Position numbers and translations under genes: made by a program. This document shows, piece by piece, positions 14,889-25,786 of a DNA stretch of 64,000 nt. The stretch covers positions 33,193-97,192 of the forward strand of contig SIBR01000009.1 in NCBI GenBank assembly GCA_009695065.1, written 5' to 3'. Positions within the stretch are counted from its first letter, which is position 1. Each line of letters opens with the position of its first letter. This DNA comes from Opitutus sp. (GTDB taxonomy: Bacteria > Verrucomicrobiota > Verrucomicrobiae > Opitutales > Opitutaceae). The notes beneath the pieces are model-generated. The model had not been told where the DNA came from, did not search any database, and saw only the letters and a list, made by a program, of their open reading frames with translations.

Positions 14889-17315
14889 TCAATTCCCACC
14901 CGCGCCCCGCTTCGGCCAGTTCAGGTAGCGATGGAGAAAGTCGAAGGTCCCCTGCCCGTGGATCATGTGGGGTCCGTCAAAATACTCGATGGCCGTCCGC
15001 TCCGGTATGCCCAGACGAAAGTAAAGTCGTTGCACCTTGGAATATTCAGCGGCGGCCCATTCCAGCGGCGCCACGCCATCCTTGTAGCCGTGTTCCACCA
15101 TGAAGGGCCGCGGCGCGATCAACGCCGCCATTTCCGCGTAATTAAACGTGTTCGCCAGATCGAATTCGATCGTCTCATAGGGGTAGCTGAACATGAAGCT
15201 GGCCTTGTCGGACCGAACTGACGTCATCTTCGGCACATAGTCGTTGAAGTCACCCGAGCAGATCGACAGGCAATAGTCCTCCAGGATGGCCGGCACGCGC
15301 ATGGCCGTCTTCCCGCCATAGGATAGGCCATAGAAACCGATCCGCTTGGCGTCAACGAAGGGCTGGGCCTTGAGCCACCGCAATATCGTCGCGTGATTTA
15401 GCGTGATGATCGAGAAGACCGACGTCCTTAATAAGTTGGCCTTGCGTTGCAGTTGGCGAAAGGCCTCGCCGGTGCCGGTATTGGGATTGTAAGGCGCAAA
15501 AACCACAAAGCCCTGCGCCGCCAGACGAGCGGCGAAAGCCTGATAGGCGGGAAACCCGGGATCGGGTGCGCTCGCCACGGTCCTGACCGGCGCGCCCCCG
15601 GCGCCGTGCTGACAAACCACCACCGGCCGCCGCTCTCCGGGTTTGAGATCGTTCGGCAAAAGCAGCCATCCCCACGTGATCACGTCGGCAAAAACGTCCA
15701 GCACGACTTCGTGCACGGTGAAGTCGGCGGACGAGAATCCCGGCACCAAGCGCGACCGGCCATGGAGCGGCGCGGGTGTCTCGGCCAGCCGGCCTATGAC
15801 GTTTTCATAAAATTCCCGCCGCAGCGGCTGCACCTGGCGGGCCCATTCTTCCGGCGAAGCAGGGGTGAGCTTCGCCCAGAAGAAATCCTGCCGGACGTAT
15901 TCGGACAAGCGGGCCAGGGTTTGCGTATATTCCTGCAACTCACGAAACGTCCGGTGCTGGCGTCGCTCCAGTTCGTTGCCGCCCTGGGGCACGAGGTTTT
16001 CCAACGTTGGCAAAGTTTCGTTGGTCGGCGCCGTCTTCAGGCCCTGGAAAAAAGACGCGAGCGCCTTCCGGCTGCCAAAAGGCGCCTCCGCGCCGGGTTC
16101 CCCGGCGAATACGAACCGGCGGGAAAGTTCTTCCCCGATTAACGTCCGGAGGCGCTGCCATTCCGCCTGAACCGCGGGGAAGTCCGGCGTGGTCAACAAG
16201 CCGGGCGCGGCGACGACCGAATTCGACTTGGCCGGCCACGGCGGCATCTCCGCGCCGCGGGGCATCTCGGGACCACGGCAATATTCGACCACCAGGCTCC
16301 GGCCGCCGAGCATGCTTGCGACCTCCGCGTCGCCAAATTCCTCCAACAGCCCCCAGACGTTGCGATACAACGGCTCGCTCCAAACCCGCTCGCGCGGCTG
16401 AAAATAACCGCTGACCCAGGCGACATCGATCCGGGGATCCATCGCAGCAGCATACAGGGCGAGTAATCCGCCTTCACCATAGCCGGCGACGCCGACGGGC
16501 TGCCCGCTGGCGGACCACGAGGCATTGGGACGCCGGAAGTAGTCCACCAAGGCGAGAATTTTCTGCACCTCGTAGCCGATGATGTGGCGCCCCATCTCGG
16601 CGCTCTGGCGATAGATCCACTCCCGATGGGACTGGTCTGTATACTTCTTCAAGCGATCATCGCCGGAATAGGTGGTCTGGCGATTCAACAAGATGGGCAC
16701 GATCACGAGCACCCCGCTTTCCGCCAGCCGCTGGGCCACCAAGGAATCCCCCGGCAAGCCAGGCAGCAAACCCGCAAGCATCTCCGGCGTCTGGTCCGCA
16801 TCCGGCAACAGGACGGCGCAGGACTTGATCTCGCCGCGTGGTTGCAGCATCACCCCTTCACCGCAGACCCCCTCGAGCGCCGGCCACCGCACGGCCCATA
16901 TCTGGTAACGCGTGGTCTCGGCCAACGGGCCCGTGTGGCCCGGCCGGCCGATGATTTCCATCGGCCCGGCCGTGCGCCGATCCCGCACGCCGACGTAACG
17001 CTTCAACCGCTCCCGGTTGGGCGCGATCGACTGATCGTAAGCCGCCGCGGAAGACGGGTCTCGCTGCCAAAAGCGCCCCCTCTCCCCCTTCTTTCGCTCG
17101 ATCTGCCCAAGAAGATAGCGATCCCATTGTGCCGTCGAAAGCCGGCCAAGATCCTCGGTCAGGTTCAGAGGCTCGACTCCTACGAGGGAAACGCGGCCGG
17201 GCCCGGCCGGTGAACCGGGTGACGCCGGAACGCCGCGCTCCTGAGCGCATGCTGCCGCCAGGCAGCCAAACCAAAATAACCCCGCAGAAACCTTGCCGCC
17301 GAAGAGCGTTTTCAT
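14889..17315 (-). CDS. Secreted tandem alpha/beta-hydrolase (acetyl xylan esterase-like), paralogue 2
   Basis: An 808-residue exported protein, closely related along its length to the gene at 7655-9994. The signal peptide is MKTLFGGKVSAGLFWFGCLA followed by ACAQERG. The first alpha/beta-hydrolase domain again has GYGEGG (residues 278-283) with glycine in the nucleophile position. The second has GLSYGGK with Ser665, an Asp in YKDGV and a His in FDGPHMIHG, so it should be catalytic. The ATG at 17315 is favoured because the signal peptide begins there; about 96 upstream in-frame codons look non-coding. It follows the TonB-dependent receptor gene by 274 bases on the same strand. De-esterification of the imported glycan is the likely job. 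Confidence 0.85.
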   Translation of the reverse strand: MKTLFGGKVSAGLFWFGCLAAACAQERGVPASPGSPAGPGRVSLVGVEPLNLTEDLGRLSTAQWDRYLLGQIERKKGERGRFWQRDPSSAAAYDQSIAPNRERLKRYVGVRDRRTAGPMEIIGRPGHTGPLAETTRYQIWAVRWPALEGVCGEGVMLQPRGEIKSCAVLLPDADQTPEMLAGLLPGLPGDSLVAQRLAESGVLVIVPILLNRQTTYSGDDRLKKYTDQSHREWIYRQSAEMGRHIIGYEVQKILALVDYFRRPNASWSASGQPVGVAGYGEGGLLALYAAAMDPRIDVAWVSGYFQPRERVWSEPLYRNVWGLLEEFGDAEVASMLGGRSLVVEYCRGPEMPRGAEMPPWPAKSNSVVAAPGLLTTPDFPAVQAEWQRLRTLIGEELSRRFVFAGEPGAEAPFGSRKALASFFQGLKTAPTNETLPTLENLVPQGGNELERRQHRTFRELQEYTQTLARLSEYVRQDFFWAKLTPASPEEWARQVQPLRREFYENVIGRLAETPAPLHGRSRLVPGFSSADFTVHEVVLDVFADVITWGWLLLPNDLKPGERRPVVVCQHGAGGAPVRTVASAPDPGFPAYQAFAARLAAQGFVVFAPYNPNTGTGEAFRQLQRKANLLRTSVFSIITLNHATILRWLKAQPFVDAKRIGFYGLSYGGKTAMRVPAILEDYCLSICSGDFNDYVPKMTSVRSDKASFMFSYPYETIEFDLANTFNYAEMAALIAPRPFMVEHGYKDGVAPLEWAAAEYSKVQRLYFRLGIPERTAIEYFDGPHMIHGQGTFDFLHRYLNWPKRGAGGN

Positions 17316-17373
17316 CGTTGGTGAAATTCCGAGTCCACGATCTCCACGCCGTGATCGAAGAAATTCGACTGTT

Positions 17374-17406
17374 GCCGGAAGCCGTCCTGCCAGCAGGGGC
17401 TCCGGC
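17374..17406. repeat. Imperfect hairpin between TonB receptor and esterase genes
   Basis: GCCGGAAGC and GGCTCCGGC enclose an inner CCTG...CAGG stem. It lies in the 274-base gap downstream of the receptor and upstream of the esterase, so it could attenuate read-through. Its core TGCTGGCAGG (minus strand) recurs at 27478 in another small hairpin, hinting at a dispersed repeat. Confidence 0.35.
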
Positions 17407-17589
17407 CTGATTATCCGCCAGCGCTCCGGAGCACCGACTTCGTTTATCTGGCGGTCGATTTTTCCGGAATGCGACGGGTTGAACTCATCCCGCAGCGCGG
17501 GCCACCAAGCGCCACGACCTCGCCGCACCCCTGGGATAAATTCACGGGGTGCGACGGCCGGAGCTAAAGGTGGCCGCGCGCAGGAACGG

Positions 17590-20500
17590 TCACAAGCGGC
17601 CATTGAGGCCGAAGAGAAACTGCGGATAGAGATACGTCATCGTCCCCACCCGGCCGCCACCAAACTCGGTACTGCCGTCGGGGGTGTCGGTCACATTCGC
17701 GAGGTCCATGTAGGCGTCGAAGTTTTTCGAAATGCGATAATTCACCTTCAAGCTGACCATCGGGCGGGGCCGTAGGTAAACCAGCCGCGATTCGTTGACG
17801 TTGAACGTGGTGAGATAGCGGCCCCGGTAGTTGAGTTGCAAACGCACGCTAGCCCGGTTGCGGATATAGGAAATTCCCACGTTCCCGTTGGTCGGGTTGA
17901 AACCCGCGATCTTCGAGGTCGGCGCGAGAGCGACGGCGGCACCGGCCCCGTAATTTCCCTCCGCCTGCAGCTTCGTCAGATTGGCATACGCCCCAAATCC
18001 GCTCCAGAAACCGGGCAGGAAGGTGAACTGTTGGCTGTAGCTGATTTCAACCCCTTTGATCTTGGCAAAACCACCATTGTATTGGGAGGTGTACGTGAAA
18101 CCGGCGTATTCGCCGCCAAATCCATTCTCCTGACCCGACGGGACGAGTGCGCCGCCGGCAGTGTAGATGAAGTTCTTGAGTTCCTTCAGGAAGACTCCGG
18201 CCGTGATCACGCCCGCCGGCTCAAAATAGTACTCCGCGGTAAAATCGAAGTTGTTCGCCGTCTGAGGCCGCAGGCTGGGGTTGCTGGAAGACACCGTTCG
18301 GGCATCGTAATTGACCGTAGTATTAGGGACGAGTTGTCCGGGACCGGGCCGGCCGATGTTGGTCTGGTAACTCAAACGCGTAATGAGCATGGGCAGCGGT
18401 GAGAACTTGAAATGAATACCCGGCAACACCACGCGGTTCTCTCCCTCGCGGACCAGCCGCCCGCCGAATTCGGACGTCCGGCGGCGCACATCTTCCGCCA
18501 CGGTCACTGGCCCGACCCAGGCAGCCCGGCGGGCCTTCTCGTCCGCCGAAATCGCCTGCAACGCGCCTTCGCCCCAACTCGTCGTTGTCTCGACCCGGAC
18601 GCCACCCAGAACCGACAGCTTTCCGAGATCGATATTCCCCATGACGTAGTAGGCGCTGATGTCCTCCTTGAACTTCGTGTTGCCGGTCAGCGTCGACTGG
18701 ACGTTGAGCGCGACATTCTGCACGAAATATTGGGGAGTTTTCTGCAGCGCCGGCGGAATACCGGTTCCCGTGGGCTTCACCGAAGGCCAATCGGTGTTAT
18801 TGAGAATCCGGGGATAGTTGGGGTACTTCGAGTAGTTCCCCTTCAACGGCCGGAAGGCAAGAAACTGCGCGAGATTGTCATCGTTGGTTCCAGTGGCAGG
18901 ATTGACGCCCGCGACACCGTCGGGCCCGACATACGTTCCCGTCCAAGGGGTGCTGACGAGCTGTCGTTCCTGACCGCGCCAACGAAACCCCGCTTTGATA
19001 TAGGTGGGAACTGTGGTCTCGAACTGCTTTTTCACGTTCAGGGCCGCGCCACGCAGATCGTCCCATGTGGCATTCCGCGTAACCGGGACCGTGTTTTCCG
19101 TGTAGCTTGACATCCGCGTGATGTCCGCCCCCGCGGTTTGCGTGACGGTCGGGAAGTACGGATCACTGCCTTTTTCGATCCGGAAGCCGATGTTGCGGAC
19201 GGTCATCGTGGGGGCGAAAATGCCCGTATAGTTGATCTTCGAGTGCGACTGGTACGCACTGTAATCGATGTTCAGGTTCTTGTAACGATGGACGCCCCCC
19301 GCCTGCGCCGTGTGCAGTCGGCCATCCTGATAGAGGTTGTTCGACTGAATGGTAAAGGTGCTGCTCGCGACGGGGCGGATTTCAGTCATGTTGTCGGTAT
19401 AGCCTGGAATGATGCCGCCGGTGCCGGTAAAATTCCCGTTGGCGTCCCTCGTGGCCACGGCCTGACCGGTCGTCCAAGTGCCAATGGAGTGATCGCAGTG
19501 TTCATAATACTTGCTGAACTGCCAATTGACGTAGAAGCGGGTGCTGTCGCTGTACTTGTAGTCAAGTTTGACTCCAACGCCCGCCCGAGTCCGCTCGGCG
19601 CGGAAATCGAAGATCGAGACATTATAGTTGTAGGCCGGTCCCGTCACCCCGGTCGCCAGTTGCTCATAATTTTGCGAAGCCAAGTCGATGAGCGAATTAT
19701 GCTGACGATGTCCAGCGTTGATCGAGACGCCGAAACGTCCGCCGAAAACCTCGGAGTAAGCCAGCGAATAGGTGGCGCGCCCCTTGTCGCGCGCGTCCCG
19801 GGCCCGCCACGAGGCCCCGATCGACCCGCTGACGCGGCGTTCCGGAGAACTGTCAAAAGCGCTCTTGCTCACCATATTCACGGCGCCACCGATCGAGTCT
19901 CCATCCATGTCCGGAGTGGGCGACTTGACCACTTCGAGACGTTCGATGGCATCGGCATTCGTCTGCGAGAATTCGAACCCACGATCCCCGCCGCCCGCTG
20001 TCGCCGAGGCGATCCGGTCGCCGTTCACCGTGACCGTCAGCAGATTCTGGTGGAGGCCGCGAACGTTAATGAAGCGGATATCGCCACCAACGGACTGGCC
20101 TTGTACGCCGGGCAGGCGCATCGCCAGATCGCCGACGTTGCCCGCCAGACTCCCGAAGGCATCGGCGGACACGATACTCTTCACGCCTTCCGACAGCCGT
20201 TGCAGCGTGATGGCCTGCGCGTTGCCTTCGCGTTCGCTGGAAACGACGAATTTGCTTAGGGTGTAGATATCCGCCGTCAGACCCACGTCCTTTTTACCGG
20301 CTGTTCCGGCGGCAACCACCACGGGAATCTCCACGGTGGTCAGGCCGGTGTAGGAAACCGACAACGTGGCGCTGCCTGCCGCGACATCGGTGAAGCGATA
20401 GACGCCTTGATTGTCGGTGAGGGCCTGGCGGCCGGTGCCCTGGATCACCACTAGGGCGCCTTCCAGCGTTCGTCCGGTCGCGGAATTCGTGACGAGGCCA

Positions 20501-20619
20501 CTGAGGGTGGTCGGCGAAACCGACGACGGGCTGCTTTCCGCGGCGGCCACGGTTTGAGCCGGCGCGAGGGCGAGTCCAAGCCAAGCGAAGAGGAGTGCGA
20601 GGGGATTCTTGAACTTCAT
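17590..20619 (-). CDS. TonB-dependent outer-membrane receptor with carboxypeptidase-regulatory-like N-domain
   Basis: A 1009-residue outer-membrane transporter. It has a signal peptide (residues 1-26), then a carboxypeptidase-regulatory-like domain (about 38-115: LSGLVTNSATGRTLEGALVV, YRFTDVAAGSATLSVSYTG) and a TonB-box-like segment KFVVSSERE. The plug domain contains NVGDLAMRLPGV, INVRGLHQNL and DSIGGAVNMVSKSAF, followed by a 22-strand-type barrel to the C-terminus FLFGLNGRL. The family imports large substrates using TonB energy; in Opitutaceae many copies are linked to polysaccharide use. There is no SusD gene beside it. Downstream on the same strand come an esterase, two beta-helix proteins, an amidohydrolase and a second esterase. 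A paralogue lies at 60775-63774. Confidence 0.93.
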   Translation of the reverse strand: MKFKNPLALLFAWLGLALAPAQTVAAAESSPSSVSPTTLSGLVTNSATGRTLEGALVVIQGTGRQALTDNQGVYRFTDVAAGSATLSVSYTGLTTVEIPVVVAAGTAGKKDVGLTADIYTLSKFVVSSEREGNAQAITLQRLSEGVKSIVSADAFGSLAGNVGDLAMRLPGVQGQSVGGDIRFINVRGLHQNLLTVTVNGDRIASATAGGGDRGFEFSQTNADAIERLEVVKSPTPDMDGDSIGGAVNMVSKSAFDSSPERRVSGSIGASWRARDARDKGRATYSLAYSEVFGGRFGVSINAGHRQHNSLIDLASQNYEQLATGVTGPAYNYNVSIFDFRAERTRAGVGVKLDYKYSDSTRFYVNWQFSKYYEHCDHSIGTWTTGQAVATRDANGNFTGTGGIIPGYTDNMTEIRPVASSTFTIQSNNLYQDGRLHTAQAGGVHRYKNLNIDYSAYQSHSKINYTGIFAPTMTVRNIGFRIEKGSDPYFPTVTQTAGADITRMSSYTENTVPVTRNATWDDLRGAALNVKKQFETTVPTYIKAGFRWRGQERQLVSTPWTGTYVGPDGVAGVNPATGTNDDNLAQFLAFRPLKGNYSKYPNYPRILNNTDWPSVKPTGTGIPPALQKTPQYFVQNVALNVQSTLTGNTKFKEDISAYYVMGNIDLGKLSVLGGVRVETTTSWGEGALQAISADEKARRAAWVGPVTVAEDVRRRTSEFGGRLVREGENRVVLPGIHFKFSPLPMLITRLSYQTNIGRPGPGQLVPNTTVNYDARTVSSSNPSLRPQTANNFDFTAEYYFEPAGVITAGVFLKELKNFIYTAGGALVPSGQENGFGGEYAGFTYTSQYNGGFAKIKGVEISYSQQFTFLPGFWSGFGAYANLTKLQAEGNYGAGAAVALAPTSKIAGFNPTNGNVGISYIRNRASVRLQLNYRGRYLTTFNVNESRLVYLRPRPMVSLKVNYRISKNFDAYMDLANVTDTPDGSTEFGGGRVGTMTYLYPQFLFGLNGRL

Positions 20620-21002
20620 GATTTTTTTTTAGGGGGGCTTCGGAGATTTCGGGAGGTTCTTGGCCTGTCGGGCGGTCGCGCGCCGAGCAAATATGCCTTG
20701 AGTTGGGGGTCGTGCGCGCGGACTTCATCGACATTCCAACGGGACTGCTCCGCGGAATTTATCAGACTTGGGCGGCGCGAAGGTAGACAGGAGGGGTAAA
20801 GTCGATTCGCTCAGGGGATGACCGTTCGACGTTGAGCACGATTAGATTAGACCTGCTGCCCAAAAAAACAAGTCCGCTTTTCGCTACACCTCACTTCGCC
20901 CAACAAAAAATACCATGGGAAACGACGGTCGTGGTCTCAACCGAAGCATCGCGTCTCGTCGCATTCAAAACTTCCCGCCGCCGTCATCCGCAGCCTCCGG
21001 CT
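20620..21002 (-). promoter_or_regulatory. Leader region of the TonB receptor gene
   Basis: This 383-base gap separates the ceramidase-like gene from the receptor. On the minus strand a weak sigma70-like pair is visible, TTGTTT at 20871-20866 and TAATCT at 20849-20844 with 16 bases between, implying a leader of roughly 215 bases. No gene or strong hairpin was found. The promoter assignment is tentative. Confidence 0.25.
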
Positions 21003-22304
21003 TCACGGTGTTGTTTCCTGCAAGAGTCGGACTGCCGTCGCAATCATCAGACCACCGACTTCATCCGTGCCCCAGCCGACCTGCGTTGTCGTCTCGTAAC
21101 CGCCCCTCGCTTTTTCGCCCGGCATGCCGACGTACATCGCCCCGCGACCATTGGAATACCCGAGCACGAGGGTATGGGGATAGGGAGAACGTTCCTGAAT
21201 GGAAAAGCCGAGCTGGACGAGCGGCTCTCCCGGCAGGGTGACGATCGCCAGCGAACCCAGCGTCAACGCATGAATCTCGGCCGTGGTCGTCGGCGAATCG
21301 CGGCCGATCGCCCGGGCCGCGCGCGCCGCGGCGGTCAGTGGCAGGCCGATTTCGGCGCTCGCATGGTGCAGCGGGCCGGCCGCGATTTGCGTGCTGTTCT
21401 TCACCGCCGCGAGCGCCCGTTGGGAAATCCCCTCCGCCATTTCCCGCACCGCCTCGAAACCGCGGCGCGCCGGCACGATGTCGCCCGCGCAGCCCTGCGC
21501 GAAAATGGCGACTCCGCCGAAAGCCTGCACCAGTTTTTGCCGCACCGGCGCCGGCCAGTCGGCGGAGATCCCCCCGCTGACCGCATAGACCGCGACGGTA
21601 TGGCAGGGCAGGTGAAACAACGTCGAGATGGTGGCGCCCTGATCGTCACGAAACTGCAGGACCGTCAGGGTGGGATCGACCCGCCCGAAGCGCAGACCTT
21701 CCGGCAGGCTGTGGGGATCGGCCGGGCGCAGCGTCGACTTCACGGTGCCGTCGGGGCGGATGGGCCGCCGGTTGAAAACCCACTCGCCCGCGAAAGCGCG
21801 GCCGATCCAAAGCGTCGCGAGGCGGCGCTCGCTGTCCGCCCGGCGCACCGCCTCGGCACAGCGGGCCGGCACCGTCACCGCCCACGCCTCCCGCCCCGGG
21901 TCGGTCGGCTCGTCCCAAAATTGAGGCACGGTCCTGGGCGCGGAATGGGTGTGGATCGCGTTGATCAGGATATTGCGCGCGGGGATGCGCGTGACCTTTT
22001 CCACTGCGGCGCGCACGTCCGCGACAAATGACTCCGGGGTGTCATTCAAATCCAAAACCAGCAGGGCGACCCGCGCCGCGCCCTCGCCCAGCACCAACGC
22101 GCGCACGGCGAGCGGATCGTGCACCACGCCAAACGGCTTCATCGTGCGAAAGTTTATCATGCCGGGATCCGGGGTGATATCCACTTCCGCGGCTCCGGCC
22201 CAAACCGTCGCCTCCGCGGCGAAACCCTCCACGGCGGCGAACACGGCCCTGCAAGCGATCAATGCCACCCAGAAACGGAGCCAAGCCGAGCCGCGCACAA
22301 GCAT
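21003..22304 (-). CDS. Exported neutral/alkaline ceramidase-like hydrolase
   Basis: A 433-residue protein with a signal peptide, matching the N-terminal catalytic domain of neutral/alkaline non-lysosomal ceramidases. The start AAEVDITPDPG and the histidine motifs NAIHTHSAPR, FHLPCHTVAVY and the segment GCAGDIVP correspond to conserved metal-site regions. It is shorter than true ceramidases (about 650 residues or more) because the C-terminal domain is absent. Verrucomicrobia and planctomycetes hold many such short versions whose substrates are unknown, so ceramide hydrolysis should not be assumed. It lies 119 bases downstream of ybbP and 383 bases upstream of a TonB receptor, all on the same strand. 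Confidence 0.8.
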   Translation of the reverse strand: MLVRGSAWLRFWVALIACRAVFAAVEGFAAEATVWAGAAEVDITPDPGMINFRTMKPFGVVHDPLAVRALVLGEGAARVALLVLDLNDTPESFVADVRAAVEKVTRIPARNILINAIHTHSAPRTVPQFWDEPTDPGREAWAVTVPARCAEAVRRADSERRLATLWIGRAFAGEWVFNRRPIRPDGTVKSTLRPADPHSLPEGLRFGRVDPTLTVLQFRDDQGATISTLFHLPCHTVAVYAVSGGISADWPAPVRQKLVQAFGGVAIFAQGCAGDIVPARRGFEAVREMAEGISQRALAAVKNSTQIAAGPLHHASAEIGLPLTAAARAARAIGRDSPTTTAEIHALTLGSLAIVTLPGEPLVQLGFSIQERSPYPHTLVLGYSNGRGAMYVGMPGEKARGGYETTTQVGWGTDEVGGLMIATAVRLLQETTP

Positions 22305-22423
22305 TTTAAGGTTGGGGTAAGCCTTACGATTAGAACCGTGTTACGGCCCCGTCGACCGCAAACAGCCGCCCGCGATTCGTTGCCGTCCGGCCACGCGACG
22401 TCACCTCTCGCATCCCAGATTTC

Positions 22424-25044
22424 TTACGTCTCCTGCCGCAGCACTTCCAGCGGGGGATGATCCGTCACGCCCCGGTTTGCCATCAGGCCCGTGACCAGCG
22501 TCACCGCGATGACCGCGGCGATTGCGAGGATCAGTTCCAGCGGCGGCGCCGACGGCGAAATGTGAAACATGAACCGCGCCAGCAGCGCATTCGCCACGAC
22601 GGCCAGGCCACCGCCCGCGACCGCCGCCAATCCGCCGAGCACCGCGTATTCCACCAGCATGATCTGCGTCAGCTGCCGCCGCGTCGCCCCGAGCGTGCGG
22701 AGCAGCACCGTTTCGCGAATCCGCTGAAAACGGCCCGTCATCACTGCACCCACCAGCACGATCACGCCGGTCGCCACCGTGAACAGCGCCATGAACTGTA
22801 CAACAAAAGCCACCTTCGAAAAAATGTTGTCGACCGTCTGCATCACCAGCGCGAGGTCGATCGCCGTCACGTTGGGCAGGGCCGCCACCACCGCCCGCTG
22901 CACCCGGGCCGAGTCCGCGGGAGTCTCGGCGCGCACCGCCGCCACGAAGAATTTCGGCGCTCCCTCGAGCACGCCCTCGGGAAACACGACGAAAAAGTTC
23001 GGCTCCAGCCGCCGCCATTCGACGGTGCGCACGCTCGCCAGTTTGGTTCGGATCGGCACGCCCTGCACGTCCCACTCGATCTCGTCGCCGAGTTGGAGCG
23101 ACATGTCCTCCACCAGTCCCCGCTCCATCGAGATCGGCACCACCGCCGCCCCCGGCGCCGCGCGCCCGACGAACGTTCCTTCCACCAGCTTTTCCGCACC
23201 CTCGAGCCGGCCGCGAAAGGTCGACCGGTATTCCCGCCGCAACGTCCAGCCGGCGATCCGTCCGTTCCCGGCCGGCTTTCCCTTCGTCGAGCCGGCCTCC
23301 TCCGGTTCGTCCGCGGGGCGCTTTCGGGCGGGACCTTTCTCCGCTCCCCCGCGCCCCTGTGTCGCGAGCAGTTCCTCCACCTTCCGGCCCTTCACCGCCG
23401 CAATCTTCATCGTCACGATCGGCGCCCGGACCAGCACCGGGGCACCCTGCTCCGCCGCGATTTTCACCAGCGGATCGATCTGGTCGTCCTGAATGTCGAA
23501 AAACAGGAGATTGGGTCGCGCGCCGCCGCCCGAAATCTGGATTTCCTGCAGCAACGTCGTGCGCGCCAGGAAGAGCGTCACCATGAGGAACGTGCCCAAC
23601 CCCAAGGACAGGATCAGCAGCACGGTGCGGTTCTGCGGCCGGTAGAGATTCGCCACGCCCTGCCGGGCGACATACGGCAGCCCGCCCGGAAACCATTGGC
23701 GCGCCGCCCACGCCACGAACTGGGCCAGGCCGGCCAGCACGGCAAAGCCGGTCGCAAGCATCGCCGCGAAACCCAAACCGGTCCGCAGACTCCGGGTCTG
23801 CCAGATCGCGAAGCCGGCCACGGCCACGCCGATGAACACACCGATCGCGATCCGCCACGGGTCGGGCGCCGTGCCCGCGTTTTCGACGAACGCCGACCGC
23901 AACGCGACCAGCGGCGACACCCGGCGCACTGCCAGCAACGGCAGCACGGTGAAGAGCACGCAAATCACCAGCCCGGCCAACGCGCCCCGGCCCACCGCGG
24001 ACCACGCGATGAAAAAATCCACCTCAAACGGCAGCATGCCCGCCAGCAATCGGGGCAGGGCCACTTGCACCACGAGGCCCAGCGCCGCTCCCGCTAGGGC
24101 CCCGAAGACCCCCAGCGCCAGGCCCTGCACTAGGTAGACGGAAAAGCTCTGCCGGGCGCTCGCCCCGAGGCAGCGGAGTACCGCCACCGTGGTGATCTTC
24201 TCCCGCACATAAACGTGGATCGCACTCGCGACCCCGATTGCGCCGAGAAACAGCGCAACGAAACCCACCAGGCTGAGAAAGCCCTCGATGTTTTCCAGCG
24301 CCCGCCCGAGATTGCGTTTTCGTTCCGCCACGGTGTCGAAGGACAATTGCTCCGCCCGAAACCGCCGCCGCATGTCCTGCGCGACCGCCTCCACCGTGGT
24401 GGTCGCCGGCAACTTCAACAACGTCCGGTGCCGGATTAGCACCGACTTGGCCGTGAGGCCCGTCGCCTCGAGCGCGCTCATCGGAATCAGCGCCCGCGGC
24501 GCGATCGTGGCGGAGATCGCCGTGGCTTCACCCGGCAGTTTTTGCAGCGCGCCCGCCACCGTGAACGTCGTCTGCCCGAGTTTCACCTTGTCGCCCGGCT
24601 TGACGTCGAACTGCCGCATCAGGGTTTCCTCGAGGATCGTCACATCGCCACCCTGCCGGAATCGCGCGATCGCATCGACGGGGTCCGTCAGAAACTCGCC
24701 GTAAAACGGAAAATCGCCCTCCAGCGCGCGCACATTCACCAGCCGCGTCAGGTCCTTCGCCGTCGGAAACACCATCATCGACGAAAAACTGATTTCCCGG
24801 GCCACCTCCGCGCCGACTCCGGCCAGATAGGTGCGTCCTTCCACGCTGAGGGCCGCACGGCCGGTGACGATCAAATCCGCGCCGAGCAACCCTTTCGCCT
24901 GGTCGTTGATCGCCCGCTCCAGATTGGCGCTGAACGACCCGATCGCCACGAGCGCGGCGATGCCGAGCACGACCGAAAGCGAAAACAGCACGAGCCGCCG
25001 TCGCGACGCCCGCGAATCCCGCCAGACCATTTTAAGAATGAAAG

Positions 25045-25048
<4 letters not shown>
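22424..25048 (-). CDS. ybbP: YbbP-like ABC transporter permease (FtsX family)
   Basis: An 874-residue permease. It has an N-terminal membrane helix (LVLFSLSVVLGIAALVAIGS), a large extracytoplasmic MacB-PCD-like domain, a three-helix FtsX block near residues 250-360, further helices, a second periplasmic domain and a C-terminal FtsX block (ATGVIVLVGAVMTGRF, MLVEYAVLGGLAAVAGG). A low-complexity charged insert near residues 565-605 (KGPARKRPADEPEEAGSTKG) is unusual. It overlaps the ATPase gene by four bases (ATGA), so the two are translationally coupled. With tesA divergent, this matches the tesA/ybbA/ybbP arrangement known in Proteobacteria. The cargo is unknown; a lysophospholipid or lipid-related role is often proposed from the tesA link. 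Confidence 0.9.
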
Positions 25049-25728
<680 letters not shown>

Positions 25729-25786
25729 GGATGGCACAGTCATTTACGTCCGCCACGAAACACACGAAGCCCTCGAAATCGAGACG

